DNA of 22,757 bases from Acanthaster planci (GCF_001949145.1 NW_019091881.1:1-22757); one strand, 5' to 3'; positions 10,230 through 19,619 are shown, numbered from the stretch's first letter. A program made the numbers and translations. The notes: a model not told the origin generated them from the letters alone.

Positions 10230-11454
10230 TTAACCTACGTTTTTGTACAAAAGTCAAAATTACATAACCAACCGCTAAAAACAAGGTCCACACGTGATCC
10301 ATGATCCAACCGACCACTTTACTCGTCACGTTAAAAATCCAACTCAATGCGCTACCAATGACACCGGGTTATACCGCGAGCGCTTTCAGGCCCAGTTTTT
10401 TCAAATCATTTGCTAAATTTTGTAATTGACGTTTGATCCAGTCTGTTACGCCTCCATTAGACGGCGCTTTTGGTTCAGGTTCTGGGGCCGGTTCTTGCAT
10501 ATTACTAGGTGTGCGGGCAGCTAAAATGCTAGCTGCAATACTACTTAGAATGGTACGTACGGCTAAATTAAAAGCTGTTAAAATGCTTACGAACGTTATA
10601 CCTTGCTCGATAAACAATGTTTGTATCTTCTTGGGTAAAGTTGCATCTTTATTCATGACCTTTTCGATCGTTTCCTTGATGCGATTAATTTGGCTCCGAG
10701 GCTGATCTGTGTTCCTGTTAATAACTTCTAATCTCGTCTCGTAAATCGTCCATTGTTCCAAATGTTCCGCACGTTCCGCACCAGTCACCGCTTCTTCTAA
10801 TTCGTTTTCTACCTGCCGAATTTTTACGTCTAAATGATCCAATTTGTCCTGGTTTAATATTAATTCTCCTTAACCGTTTGTAATGATTTGTCCAAAGCGG
10901 CGAGTTCTCTGTAGTTTAATCCTTCTGATTGGACGTCTACACCTCGAGTGAGGTCCTCTATAATGCCACTTGCTTGATCGGCTTCTTGAGGTAGTTCTAC
11001 CAATTCTATGCTTTAGGGATGAAGTTCTGCAAGTTTATGGGACACTTGGGCGACCTCTTCCTTTTTTATCGGTAACATAATCTTGGAGATCTAAAACGGG
11101 TCTTATAAAATCGACGTTTGTTTTATTTCTGATTGTTTCTAGACTAAGATATTGACTACTGTCTTTTTCATACGTAAGAAGAACCTTTTCCACTTTAAAT
11201 TTGACGTATAGACGATCTTTACTATCTAAAGTAAATATCTTTGGATATCTAATTAACGGCTCGTAACCGGTCTCCTTTTTGATAGCATCATAACAATTGT
11301 CCACTTTATGTTCGACCAACAACCGTTTAAGTTCCATTAGCCTGACTTGTTTCGCAATTTCCGTTTCGCGCAATGGGTCTACATCTTTAACTAATTTATC
11401 GTATCGATTTTCAATACCTAAAGTTTCTTAAGTTTCTCGCTCCTCATCCGGAGC
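10230..11454 (-). pseudogene. Decayed gene: coiled-coil protein with C-terminal membrane segments
   Basis: A - strand gene of about 400 codons. The N-terminal part (about 11443-11038) is long and open: RYDKLVKDVDPL, RETEIAKQVRLMELKRLLVE, KKETGYEPLIRYPKIFTLD and a final DFIRPVLDLQDY. A frameshift near 11040 and a stop at 11013 lead to LPQEADQASGIIEDL and NYRELAALDKSLQTV. A further frameshift near 10868 leads to a charged coiled-coil region (IRQVENELEEAVTGAERAEH), then QINRIKETIEKVMNKDATL, EQGITFVSILTAF, a Pro/Glu linker, and VTDWIKRQLQNLA. After a single in-frame stop at 10369 the frame continues through GVIGSALSWIFN and a hydrophobic span (DHVWTLFLAVGYVILTFV). The layout suggests a membrane-anchored coiled-coil protein. 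I recall close relatives as uncharacterised multicopy invertebrate proteins. No enzyme motif is visible. The natural stop is probably near 10230. Confidence 0.6.
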
Positions 11455-11496
11455 ATTTAGATTTTACTTAAATATAAACGGGTTCCTATTTTGACT

Positions 11497-11750
11497 TCAA
11501 GCGCTGGGTAAACTCGCGGGCAAAATGCTCTGTTACACGAGCCAACCTTGTGTGGCCAACGCGCCGCTCGAAACTGCGGTCAATTGTATTGCATCTTCGA
11601 CCGATGGTTTATTTAAATCGGGTGGTTTATTTTAAATTTTAACAGCTTATTTGATAACATGGCGTATGCCATTGAAATTAGGCTGAAGACAGCGCCGTGA
11701 TACACCCTGTTTACGATGCCATTTACGTCTGTAGTTATAGCGTTATTCAT
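11497..11750 (-). pseudogene. Decayed small hydrophobic protein gene
   Basis: Starting at ATG 11750 the - strand reads MNNAITTDVNGIVNRVYHGA, then a hydrophobic stretch (VFSLISMAYAML) and a basic turn. A frameshift near 11625 leads to NKPSVEDAIQLTAVSSGALA, and after one in-frame stop the frame continues as QSILPASLPSA to TGA at 11497. Total about 85 residues, with two probable membrane helices. It lies 54 bases after the neighbouring - strand gene and 43 bases before the coiled-coil gene, in the same direction. It is too short for the usual ORF cutoffs, which is why it is easily missed. Function unknown. A small virion-membrane or holin-like protein is possible but unsupported by motif. Confidence 0.4.
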
Positions 11751-11803
11751 TATTAATATATAGTTATTTTAAACTTGATTTTTGTTTAAAATTTATTCCA
11801 TGT

Positions 11804-12093
11804 CTAGGATTTCTCGGCTAAAATTTTGGGTGCGGTCGGCTGCGTTTCTGGCGCCGTTTGAAAAGGTGGTGCTTTTGTGGGCGCTGACTTGTTTTTCAAA
11901 ATCAAAAATATTGCGAGTCCCCCAATTGCCAAGCCGCCTAATGTAAAATTTCTGTTTTCTGTGACTGTTTTATAAATTTTATTTCCGTGATTATTTCGGG
12001 ATCGGTTTGGCCAATTTTCATTTTGGCCAACTGCTGCTTCATCTTTTTCTTGTGCTCTGCTCTGTGTTTACCCTGTTCCACGCGTTTGGATTT
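11804..12093 (-). pseudogene. Decayed small single-span membrane protein gene
   Basis: A basic N-terminal segment (KSKRVEQGKHRAEHKKKMKQ and a short acidic helix EIITEIKFIK) is followed, after a frameshift near 11960, by NRNFTLGGLAIGGLAIFLIL, a glycine/leucine-rich single membrane span. A Pro/Thr/Ala-rich tail (APTKAPPFQTAPETQPTAP) then ends at TAG 11804-11806. About 96 residues. The basic head, one helix and Pro-rich tail give a clear bitopic membrane-protein pattern. It begins immediately after the stop of the upstream - strand gene (TAA 12094-12096), so the two may be adjacent genes or one decayed longer gene. No family name or function is recognised. Confidence 0.42.
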
Positions 12094-12744
12094 TTACTGT
12101 TGGTTACTGCCTGTATCTAGCTCTTTACCGGACACAGTGCTGGAGTCGGTGCTGTCGTTTGCTCTTAATCTGTTGACATGCTCTTTTATAATAGATTAGC
12201 AACTAGCGGCGATAAATAAACCCCGTATTTATAACATATCTCGCTTAGGAAGTGACTCATAGTTTTGCTAATCATTGGATCGATATTTAAATCTCTCGTT
12301 AAGACTTCTTCCGAATTTAAATCGATGTTAAGACCGGGCAATTCTACCAGTGTAGCTACGCCTAAGAGACGCGTGTACAAGCTTAGAATTACATTTCCCA
12401 GTGTATTGACAATTTCACGCCCAAACCGTGCCTCGTAAAGATTAAATATTTTTTTCTGGTCTGCTGGATTTAAATATTCGATTTCCTTGACTGTATATTC
12501 CTTGCCCAGGTATTTCTTTGATTCGCCTGATGCTACAATCGAGCAGAGTCTATTTTCAAAATTCGGCTTGAGCCCGGGGCTTTTTGAATCGTCTTTCGAC
12601 TTGTTGAGATTTGATTTGATATCATTTAATATATGGGTTTAAATTTGTTTAACGCGTGTTTTATGCGTAGATATTCCCAGGTGTAGTAGGTTTAAAATTA
12701 ACTTCGACAGCTAGTTGAATAACCACTCGGATTAATTGCAGCAT
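12094..12744 (-). pseudogene. Decayed soluble protein gene of the virus-like block
   Basis: From ATG 12744 (MLQLIRVVIQLAVEVNFKPT, TPGNIY) the reading breaks near 12661 and again near 12640. It then runs open for 150 codons from 12638 to 12186: ILNDIKSNLNKSKDD, SIVASGESKKYLGKEYTVKE, NLYEARFGREIVNTLGNVIL, SLYTRLLGVATL, and the distinctive end DPMISKTMSHFLSEICYKYG plus VYLSPLVANLL. A small shift after 12186 leads to a hydrophilic tail ending GKELDTGSNQQ and TAA 12094. The pattern of an alpha-helical core followed by a serine/acidic tail matches, from memory, another member of the same uncharacterised gene set. There is no enzyme motif. The 150-codon open stretch without a stop is the longest intact - strand reading after the coiled-coil gene. 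Confidence 0.5.
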
Positions 12745-12825
12745 TAGAAACAGACAGATATTTTTCTCTTTTCCAACCAAACGCCACAGCTGCTCAAGCA
12801 AAAATTTATTTTGCCTAAAATTGAT

Positions 12826-13372
12826 TCAATTGCATTTTAAACAAGCAAGTACGCAGTTCCACTTAACATGGCCAATGGATGTATCCAACCGTTCAACTGT
12901 GGCCTGGTCAGCCTTGCGCTCTGTAAACTATACTTTAACGTTACAATCGTTGAAATAACAATATTCATGTTCTTCAATTAATTCCCGGAGAAATTCTCTG
13001 TCAATAAGTTATAGTGATTATATTTTTTGTCTTCCCGCTTAGAATTTCTTACCCAGCGATTAATAGTAACTTGAATTGCATCGCCACAGATCTCCGTTTT
13101 CTTATGAGGACAAAAACCTCCGCCATCACATTTGATACATTGGTCTTTCCGTCTGCCATGAAGACATATTCCAACGCCGCCGCATTGAAAACATCGGGAT
13201 CTTTGTCTCCCGTGCGGGCATTTACTTTTATTAAGACTCTCTATTCCTCTGTCTCTACAGTTGTTGCAATTCAAATTAGTCTCACGATTTGATTTAATTC
13301 TTAAATTAGAAAATTCCTTTAATTTCCTACGTTTAGTGCATTTTCAATTATCCATATTTGAATATTGGCCAT
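12826..13372 (-). pseudogene. Zinc-repeat plus HNH-like protein, giant-virus style
   Basis: The best functional clue in the block. From ATG 13372 (MANIQIWIIE) a frameshift leads to a basic region and CNNCRDRG. Then come two exact 18-residue zinc repeats, CPHGRQRSRCFQCGG and CLHGRRKDQCIKCDGG, and a partial third starting CPHKKTEIC. The pattern CxHG[R]x5-6CxxCxGG is well known in proteins of giant DNA viruses and in some algal and protist repeats. TINRWVRNSKREDKKYN follows, then a frameshift near 13005 and EEHEYCYFNDCNVKV, one TAG, and ATVERLDTSIGHVKWNCVLA-CLKCN ending at TGA 12826. The spacing C-x4-C ... RLDxSIGHxxxNCVxxCxxC resembles an HNH/endonuclease-VII-like zinc site, so DNA binding or cleavage is likely for the intact family. 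This copy has at least two frameshifts and one internal stop. Confidence 0.75.
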
Positions 13373-13412
13373 TTTTAAAAATATTTTATAAATTTTATTC
13401 ACATCAAAAACC

Positions 13413-13426
13413 ACGTAAAATTACGT
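13413..13426. repeat. 14-bp palindrome upstream of the zinc-repeat gene
   Basis: ACGTAA (13413-13418), AA, TTACGT (13421-13426) form an inverted repeat 41 bases upstream of the ATG of the - strand zinc gene. AT-rich, TATA-like DNA (ATTTTATAAATTTTAT, about 13384-13399) lies between them. It could be a promoter or operator element for the - strand set, or mark the element edge. Neither is shown. Confidence 0.35.
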
Positions 13427-13890
13427 AAATGCTGTTTTAGTTGATCCGTTGCATTTTCTAACAAAACACTAAGAACACTAAGACCATGCACGCAGTCATA
13501 GGATTTGTGCACAGGGTGATGTCTGTGTACAGGTATTAAACTTTCTCTCTCCCTGTGCGTGGTTTGCACCCTCTCCCAGCTCCTCTGGTATTGGAAATAA
13601 AGAGTTCTAGTTTGAATAAAACAAATCATTTACAGCATAGATATCAAGCACAACAAACGAAGACGACGAAAAGCTAACCTCGTCCGCATTTCCCGCAATT
13701 GCCCGCATTTCTGTCGTGTCCGCAGTTGCTGCAAAACATGGTTTACTATTATGCGTGGTGTTAATGCAATAATGATTAACTTCACCTCACCAGTGTGCTG
13801 ACCATTACACTTATAATAGTATCCCACTCCTTGGTTCGCTGCGATCCGTACGTTTTCATGTGCCACGGCCCTTTTACTTCTGTAGTGAGG
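13427..13890. other. No confident gene; possible retroelement-like 3' end
   Basis: The + strand carries CCCTCTCCCAGCTCCTCTGG followed by two closely spaced poly(A)-like signals (AATAAA near 13598 and 13615). The - strand ORF at 13399-13629 has no recognisable family. A solo LTR or SINE-like repeat is possible but I found no second copy or TG...CA ends. Confidence 0.3.
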
Positions 13891-13950
13891 AATTTGCTTT
13901 CGCCGTGGCCCTTTTGCTTTTGCCGTAACCCTTTTGCTTTTGCCGTGACA
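13891..13950. repeat. 20-bp tandem repeat, three copies
   Basis: Three head-to-tail units of exactly 20 bases: AATTTGCTTTCGCCGTGGCC, CTTTTGCTTTTGCCGTAACC and CTTTTGCTTTTGCCGTGACA. A weaker related unit precedes them at 13871-13890. The repeat explains the overlapping ORFs on both strands here, whose translations show periodic Lys/Ala or Phe/Cys blocks. I do not count those ORFs as genes. Confidence 0.85.
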
Positions 13951-16007
13951 GTTGTGGGCCAGCGTAGAAAATGCACTGTGTCCTGTACGTCTTTTGACAA
14001 AGTGAAGTGCGGCGTTGCATGGATTTATAAAGCAGTGTGAATTTATAAAGCAACAATACACGCATTTCGAAACCGTGTCTATTGCTTTTGTCGTCACCCC
14101 TGACCTGCAAAAATCTCTGGGTTTTCTGGTGCTCAAGACGACTCCAGACAAGGTAAGCTGAAAGACTTACCAACTTGATGCCGTCTATATAAGGTGAGTC
14201 TCGGCAGAGTTACCGAGGGATATCATAGGTGGACGGAGGTAGCTTTACCTTTCGACATTATTCATCGTCATTATTCAAGATGGAGGGGAAATAGGGTTGT
14301 CATGGGTAGCTCGTTTGCACAAAAGGCTTTAACCCAGAAATACCCAAGTTTAGATGTGCCCTTGTGTGAACCCTATACTGAAATATAAAACAAGAATTCA
14401 TCAAGAATTTTAGAAAAAATGATCAACGTTGTATATTCTCTATAAAGTCTGCCGAATTTCAGAGTTACTCTGCCTGTGTTGAACCTAATCATTTATGCTG
14501 TCATGCCTAAAACCTTTACCCAACACTAAAACATTTACAGCCATGCCACACACTAAGCCATCAGCATTGTTACCTTTGAACCTGTTCCGTGGTTAGGAAC
14601 TTAAACTGTGCAGTCACATCTCAATAAAAATTGACAAATAATGTATAAATCATTGGGGAAAACTACAACATATTTCAACTACCTCTGGCTATACAGCTAC
14701 CTTAACACGAAACAGTGAAAGCTCCGTCAATCATGACTGACCCCTGTTTTCCTGGCGCTGCAAGCCAAATCTAGTTTGACGTGCATGCGCCAGTTCTGAT
14801 AGCAGGTCACCAAAATGCAAATTTATAAGGTTTGACCTTAGAACCTTTTGAGCACAAAACTGTGGATAAAATCCTCCCAGTTTTGCTTAATATGGACTAT
14901 TTAGGCGGTTGAGTTAAAATAAATATTCCGGCAATAGACCTGCTGGCACAGAGCCTTTCGCAGTTCTTTAAAGTCCATGCGGCGCAAAATTCGAAAAGAT
15001 GACGGTACTCTTTTCCTTGCGACGGACGGTGTCGTCCCTAAAAAGGTATTAACTTTAGCACGTTTTCTCCATCTTAGTAAGTTTTAATAGACAGGGGATT
15101 AAGATGTGGTTAAAAAGTAGATATTGCTTTAAAATATAACGGCCTTTTCAAAGTATAAAAGTCTCGTACTCCTTAGAAACTTGGAATTTATTGCAGCTGT
15201 TCAAGTGTAGTGCATCATGGTGCAAGTGGAATACTGTGCGCGTATAACATGCTGCTAACGCAGTACTGGCATGATATAAATTCTGTAGCCATTTTCTACC
15301 ACCGCAGGAATTAAACAAGAGAATAAGTCAGCAGTCAGAAACTTGCTATTTTTCTTTTATTTATTCTACTTTTAAAAGACATTTCACGACACTCTTGATT
15401 TAGTATGTGATAAAATATAAAAATACAAATAATAGTTGATTTGATGGTTAACATATTGGTGTTTGTTGACGGAATATAAACAATGAGCCAGTTATACTAT
15501 CAGATGAATAACATATAGTTGTACACCCAAAAGAAAATGATTTCTAAAAATTCCAATGCATAAGTAAGCACTTTACCAAGAAGCTTTCTACATTGTTTGA
15601 AGAGCTTCTTCCAGAAAGCCTCTTTCTCAGTATAATATGATGTCACCATTTTTTCCCACAAATTCATAATTTACAGACTGCAGTTAAAATTCAAGAACAG
15701 AAAGTCGTCTCAGGAATCTAAGTATATTATGCAGAATCTGTGGAAATCGAGTTCAGCAGGCGAAGAACACCTTAATATAAACCAAGGAGATGTTTAGACT
15801 ATACCAACCAAACTTTAAGATGGATGCATTCGGAGATGAGAAAAAATTCGTCATCCAGTGTCTTTCTGTTACCACTAATATTAATAATAAAAATAATCGT
15901 AACAATAATAAAAAAGGTAATTAAAAATTTATAATGCGCCGTTTTCATAAAAACGATCAACGGTGCAGTACAAGTTAACATAAAAAAAAATAATTTAAGA
16001 AATGAAA
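13951..16007. other. AT-rich intergenic DNA, nothing recognised
   Basis: No conserved protein, tRNA or rRNA signal is found. A CTATATAAGG box at about 14187 on the + strand looks like a TATA element but no credible gene follows: the 64-codon ORF at 14194 has no family. From about 15870 to 15920 the DNA is a simple A/T-rich tract (TAATAATAAAAATAAT pattern). Confidence 0.4.
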
Positions 16008-16045
16008 GGATAAGGATAAATGAATAAGGATAAATGAATGAATGT
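16008..16045 (-). repeat. Microsatellite tail of the minus-strand LINE
   Basis: Two to three imperfect copies of GGATAAATGAATAA (+ strand) form a short tandem repeat. On the - strand this is a CATTCATTTATCCTT-type tail lying about 280 bases after the LINE reading frame. Simple repeats at the 3' end are typical of CR1/L2-group LINEs, so I take this as the 3' terminus. Confidence 0.5.
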
Positions 16046-16913
16046 CGTTAGTACCCAAACCGCAGTATGGGGATATGTCTGCCCCGCTAACAGGGAGAAC
16101 CTAACCCTGCTGGCATCGGTGATGTCTCGATTTTTCCCAGGGACAGACGCCTCTAACCCTAACTACGATAAAAGAAAAGTAGATATACCAGACACGGTGA
16201 CACTAACATAACATATCACAGCTAAACCTATGTTAAAATCAAAACAATAATAACCCTATTTGATAAAATTAATAAAATCACTAATCTGTGCAATATATCA
16301 CTGTACAAATGCAATGTTAAAAAGATAAAGTTTCAACTTTACATCTAAAAACGGCAAGGCTTTGGTCACACCGTGTATGCCATGGCAAGGCATTCCGTAA
16401 TTTTGCAGCCACTGCAAATGCCCCGTCAGCAAGTGTAGGCAGCAAATGATATCTAGAATCCTTCTTAATGATGACAAGACACGACAAGTATCTAGGAGCA
16501 AGACCATGGATGGCTTTGTATGTTAATAGGATGAATTTGAAGTTAATCCTGTACAAAACAGATAACCAGTGCAGATGATACAGTATTGGTGTTATGTGCT
16601 GAGACTTGGGTGTATTCGTAAGAAGTCTGGCTGCAGCATTCTGGACTCGCTGTAATCTCTTATCTGTGCTGCCGACAAACCATACAAAAGACTATTACAA
16701 ACGTCTAGACGGCTGGTCACAAACGCGTGAATTAACTGGTTAACTGAGGAATTTACTGATGCGCCTAAGATTGTGAAGGTGGAAAAATGCTGCACAACAA
16801 GCCTTAGTGATGTGGGTGTCCATTGCCGTTCTAAATCAAACCGTGATCCCAAATTACTGACGCACGTGGATGGAGGGATTATAGAATCGACCACTGTGAC
16901 ATTGGAAATATTT
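16046..16913 (-). mobile_element. LINE, 3' segment: RT C-terminal region and 3' UTR
   Basis: The - strand continues a LINE ORF2. From 16913 it reads ISNVTVVDSIIPPSTCVSNL, GSRFDLERQ, a helical segment with LIHAFVTSRLDVCNSLLYGL, and ARLLRIHP-type residues with frame changes. Then come HITPILYHLHWLSVLYRINF, KFILLTYKAIHGLAPRYLSC, ADGAFAVAAKLRNALPW and a final KVETLSF ending near 16317. These are hallmark peptides of the C-terminal region of jockey/CR1/L2-group RT proteins. About 16046-16316 is the probable 3' UTR. The segment joins logically to the RT core at 18305-19265 on the same strand, but about 1.4 kb of unrelated DNA separates them. Stops and frameshifts make it nonfunctional. Confidence 0.88.
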
Positions 16914-18304
16914 ATTTTTTTAGTGGATTGTCAGCTCAAATAAATCCACACGGAAACTTTTCTATATAAAGTCTATCTATTTACAATTCATTTATTATTG
17001 AAGAATTTACACAGAATTTACAAAACACCGGTGACAACCAATCCTCATCTCTTAAAAACCAAATATCCTTGATGGCTTATTCCTGCACAAGTTGCATATA
17101 TGATACTTTTTCCGGATTCCTTTTTTTTTAAAGATACACTGCACTATTCCATCACTTGTGAACAACCTAAGAGTATCATACGTTAAATTCCCCTGATTTC
17201 AGGAACTACTCTGGTGCACCACTCGGTTGTGAATTACAATTGTGCACCACAGTTTTCGATAATTTACACTTGTGCACCACTTAGTTATGAATGACAATTT
17301 GCCACCACTTAATTTTAAGTATTATTCTTGTGCACCACTGATTGTAATAACTTACGCTTGTGCACTAATTTATGAATTACAATTGTGCACCACAGTTTCC
17401 AATAATTTACATTTGTACACAATTGTAGGGACTAGACTTGGCCGCAGAACCCAATGTTCTTGGTTCTGGCTTGGGCCATCTGACTGGGATTTAGGGGTCC
17501 AAGTCCACCGGTCATCCAGTTCAAGGAGTCGAGTCTTGACGCACCTCCTCTGGATTCCCCCTGGGACAGCCACTCGGAAAAAAACTCTTGATGCTGAAAG
17601 CCCAGAAATATTATGTGAAATTTCAAACACAACATGATATATCCCCTGATAATACCCTGGTTGAAAATTTAGCCCAACATTGCAACAATCTGAAATACTA
17701 TTTGTGAATACATGAACAAGAATACGTCCACTCGATGGATGAATACCAAGGAAATAGATCGGTGACAATTGTGATTTAACTCACGGTTTTGCAGCACGTT
17801 CCTCCGCTCCTGGTCCCCAGCTAACCAGCAAACCTTCCATTGAGCCTAAATGCCCAAGCAGAGTAACGCTTACAATGCTGCACTACATGGCATCTAATAT
17901 CGCCAAGGTCGAATTGCAAAAAGCAGTGGGGTAAAACACCCAAACTTTTGCAGCCAGTACCAACACAACAGAGCAGCAGAGCGGGACAGGCGTGACAAGT
18001 CAAGAGCTCTAGTGAGAGAGAGACTCCAATTACACCCCAAATGCAATTTTATATTTTCCACACATATACACACTCAAGTAACCAAACATAAAAGAACCAC
18101 ACCTAACTAAAGAATGCCCACTGCATGTCAGTCCCCTTGCATTTACACTGCAATGAATATTCACCAAACAAAACAGATATAGAAACATATATAGAAGGCT
18201 CCAACCCCTTGTTGCATGGAGGATTGGTAAAGACATCCCTTAAAATTAGGGGGGAAATAGTTAAAACGACGAATTGATACCAGCTGTTACAATTTAATCA
18301 GAAA
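16914..18304. mobile_element. Insertion of unknown identity splitting the LINE
   Basis: The RT core of the - strand LINE ends near 18305 and its C-terminal region resumes at 16913, so this DNA was probably inserted after the LINE. It has no recognisable coding sequence. It holds a 29-bp tandem repeat (17214-17428). The 17370-17768 region is open on both strands but neither translation resembles a known family. I could not find matching terminal inverted repeats or a target-site duplication, so edges are approximate (probably 16915-16925 and 18235-18260). A non-autonomous DNA transposon is the likeliest explanation. Confidence 0.5.
17214..17428. repeat. Degenerate ~29-bp tandem repeat, about 7.5 units
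   Basis: Units of 25-30 bases each begin with GTGCACCAC (or variants GCCACCAC, GTGCACTA, GTACACA) followed by an AT-rich part such as AGTTTTCGATAATTTACACTT. GTGCAC is itself palindromic. Unit lengths drift by a few bases, so it is an old minisatellite. It lies inside the insertion that interrupts the LINE. Confidence 0.85.
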
Positions 18305-19265
18305 TTCACACTTACTTACTTATTGATCATGAGCCTGTCTTGCAGCATCCAATTTCTAATGTCGAAAATACAACTTTCCATTGCAGCTAGAGCAGATTGG
18401 CAGGAGTGTCATCAGGTTTCAATGATAAATACAACTGTGTGTCGTCTGCATAACAATGAACATCAGGCAAATGGTCTTAAATTATGTGAAATACTGTAGA
18501 AATATATGACGTAGATAAACGTGGTCCCAAGCAAGACCCTTGAGGGACACCACAGTTTAGAAAAATTTCTGTGACATAGTACGCTGAATAGAAGTATGTT
18601 GACTTCTTTCAGGCCAGAGCTTCACCAGATATCCCAACTTTAAATTCTAAGCGTTGCAAAAGAATAGTGTGATTAACTGTATCGAAGGCACCAATTAAGT
18701 CCAAAAGAAAGAGCAAAATGACACGCTGAGAGTTCATTTTCAGCAGTATACCACTTTTGACCAATAGGAGAGCCGTCTCAGTGTTATGATACTTTTGGTA
18801 AGACGATTGAAAATCTGGAAACAGAGAATGTCGATACGTGTGGGAGTGAAGCTGATTACACACAGCTCTCTCTGTCAGTTTAGAAATGAATTGGAAATTA
18901 CTAATCGGTCGATAATTTTCTAAAATCGGATTGAAGTATCTCTTACCAGTCCCATAAAAGGCAGGGGATTCTAAGGAAGAGTTGATAATCCGGGTAATAA
19001 CCGGAAGCAAGACATCAAGGCAATCGCTCACCAGCTTAGTAAGTATTGGATCCAGATCACAAGATTTCTTCATGGACTTCAAAAGTTCTTGAACCTGTGA
19101 CCTGGTTAGTGGTTGAAATTGGTCAAACAAAATGCCACACGACAAAGTCCATTCAGGTAGGAAGTTTGGCTTGCTACGGCTGAAGTGTAATTATCAAGCC
19201 CAATATGGATATTAGATATTTTCTTCTCAAAGAAGCTACCTATGTCATTAGCAAGAGCAAGCTGT
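18305..19265 (-). mobile_element. LINE, RT core segment (same copy as 16046-16913)
   Basis: On the - strand, entering from 19265, the reading gives LANDIGSFFEKKISNIHIGLD, then after small breaks QPLTRSQVQELLKSMKKSCD and DPILTKLVSDCLDVLLPVIT. RT motif block YFNPILENYRPISNFQFISK follows, then LTERAVCNQLHSH, LFPDFQSSYQKYHNTETALL and DLIGAFDTVNH (the first catalytic aspartate region). A frame change leads to CGVPQGSCLGPRLSTSYIS and the catalytic CYADDTQLYLSLKPDD near 18440-18470. This is a reverse transcriptase of the jockey/CR1/L2 type. The 178-codon open stretch (18609-19145) is intact, but the copy lacks its endonuclease and ORF1, has several stops, and is interrupted downstream by the insertion at 16914-18304. 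Confidence 0.92.
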
Positions 19266-19619
19266 TGGTATACAGTGGTGCTACTATAACTTGAGGCTAC
19301 CTATGTACACAACATGATGTTCCAGATGACTGGCCAGCACACAAAGATGGGAGAGAATGCAGAATATTCAACATAGTACAGCAGAAGGGGGGAAACCAAA
19401 GAAATACCGCGGGGCAAGACTCAGGGACTGGACAACATCGAAAAAAGATAACAAAACAATGATTCAACGCAAATTTCGAGCACTTAGTAATCAGACCCAG
19501 CACTAACTCCAGGGACATTTCACATCCAACGGAAAGTCGTTTATCTGTGGTATGTGTGGTAAAATCTTATCGAGTCCATTGGAGACAAAATGTGGACACA
19601 TTTTCCGTCTTAGACTCTT

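Larger units (their letters stand above)
8381..13372. mobile_element. Virus-like or large mobile element fragment, 8 compact ORF relics
   Basis: An intronless block of closely packed decayed ORFs, listed individually below. Three lie on + (8381-8564, 8568-9207, 9246-10154) and five on - (13372-12826, 12744-12094, 12093-11804, 11750-11497, 11454 to about 10230). Gaps are about 0-80 bases and the two sets converge on a hairpin near 10195. Such density and lack of introns is unlike the host genes at both ends. I recall similar proteins as uncharacterised multicopy predictions in cnidarian and other invertebrate assemblies, which fits a mobile or viral origin. That is recall, not a search. I see no DNA polymerase, integrase, ATPase or protease, and no terminal inverted repeats or target duplication, so the class (Polinton/adintovirus-like, other dsDNA virus, or a new element) stays open. 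Confidence 0.55.

Noticed and set aside
8381-13372. Calling the block a Polinton/Maverick outright
   Set aside because: No DNA polymerase B, integrase, packaging ATPase, protease or terminal inverted repeats can be seen, so a named class would be unsupported.
13482-13625. LTR-like stretch with two AATAAA signals
   Set aside because: No TG...CA ends, no primer-binding site, no second LTR and no gag/pol nearby.
13630-14173. Long - strand ORFs (up to 173 codons)
   Set aside because: Overlapping ORFs occur in several frames over the 20-bp tandem repeat, with unnatural composition and no family resemblance.
17370-17768. 132-codon - strand ORF and 121-codon + strand ORF over the same DNA
   Set aside because: Mutually overlapping, no recognisable domain, and part of the + frame is the minisatellite. 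I see no reason to prefer either.
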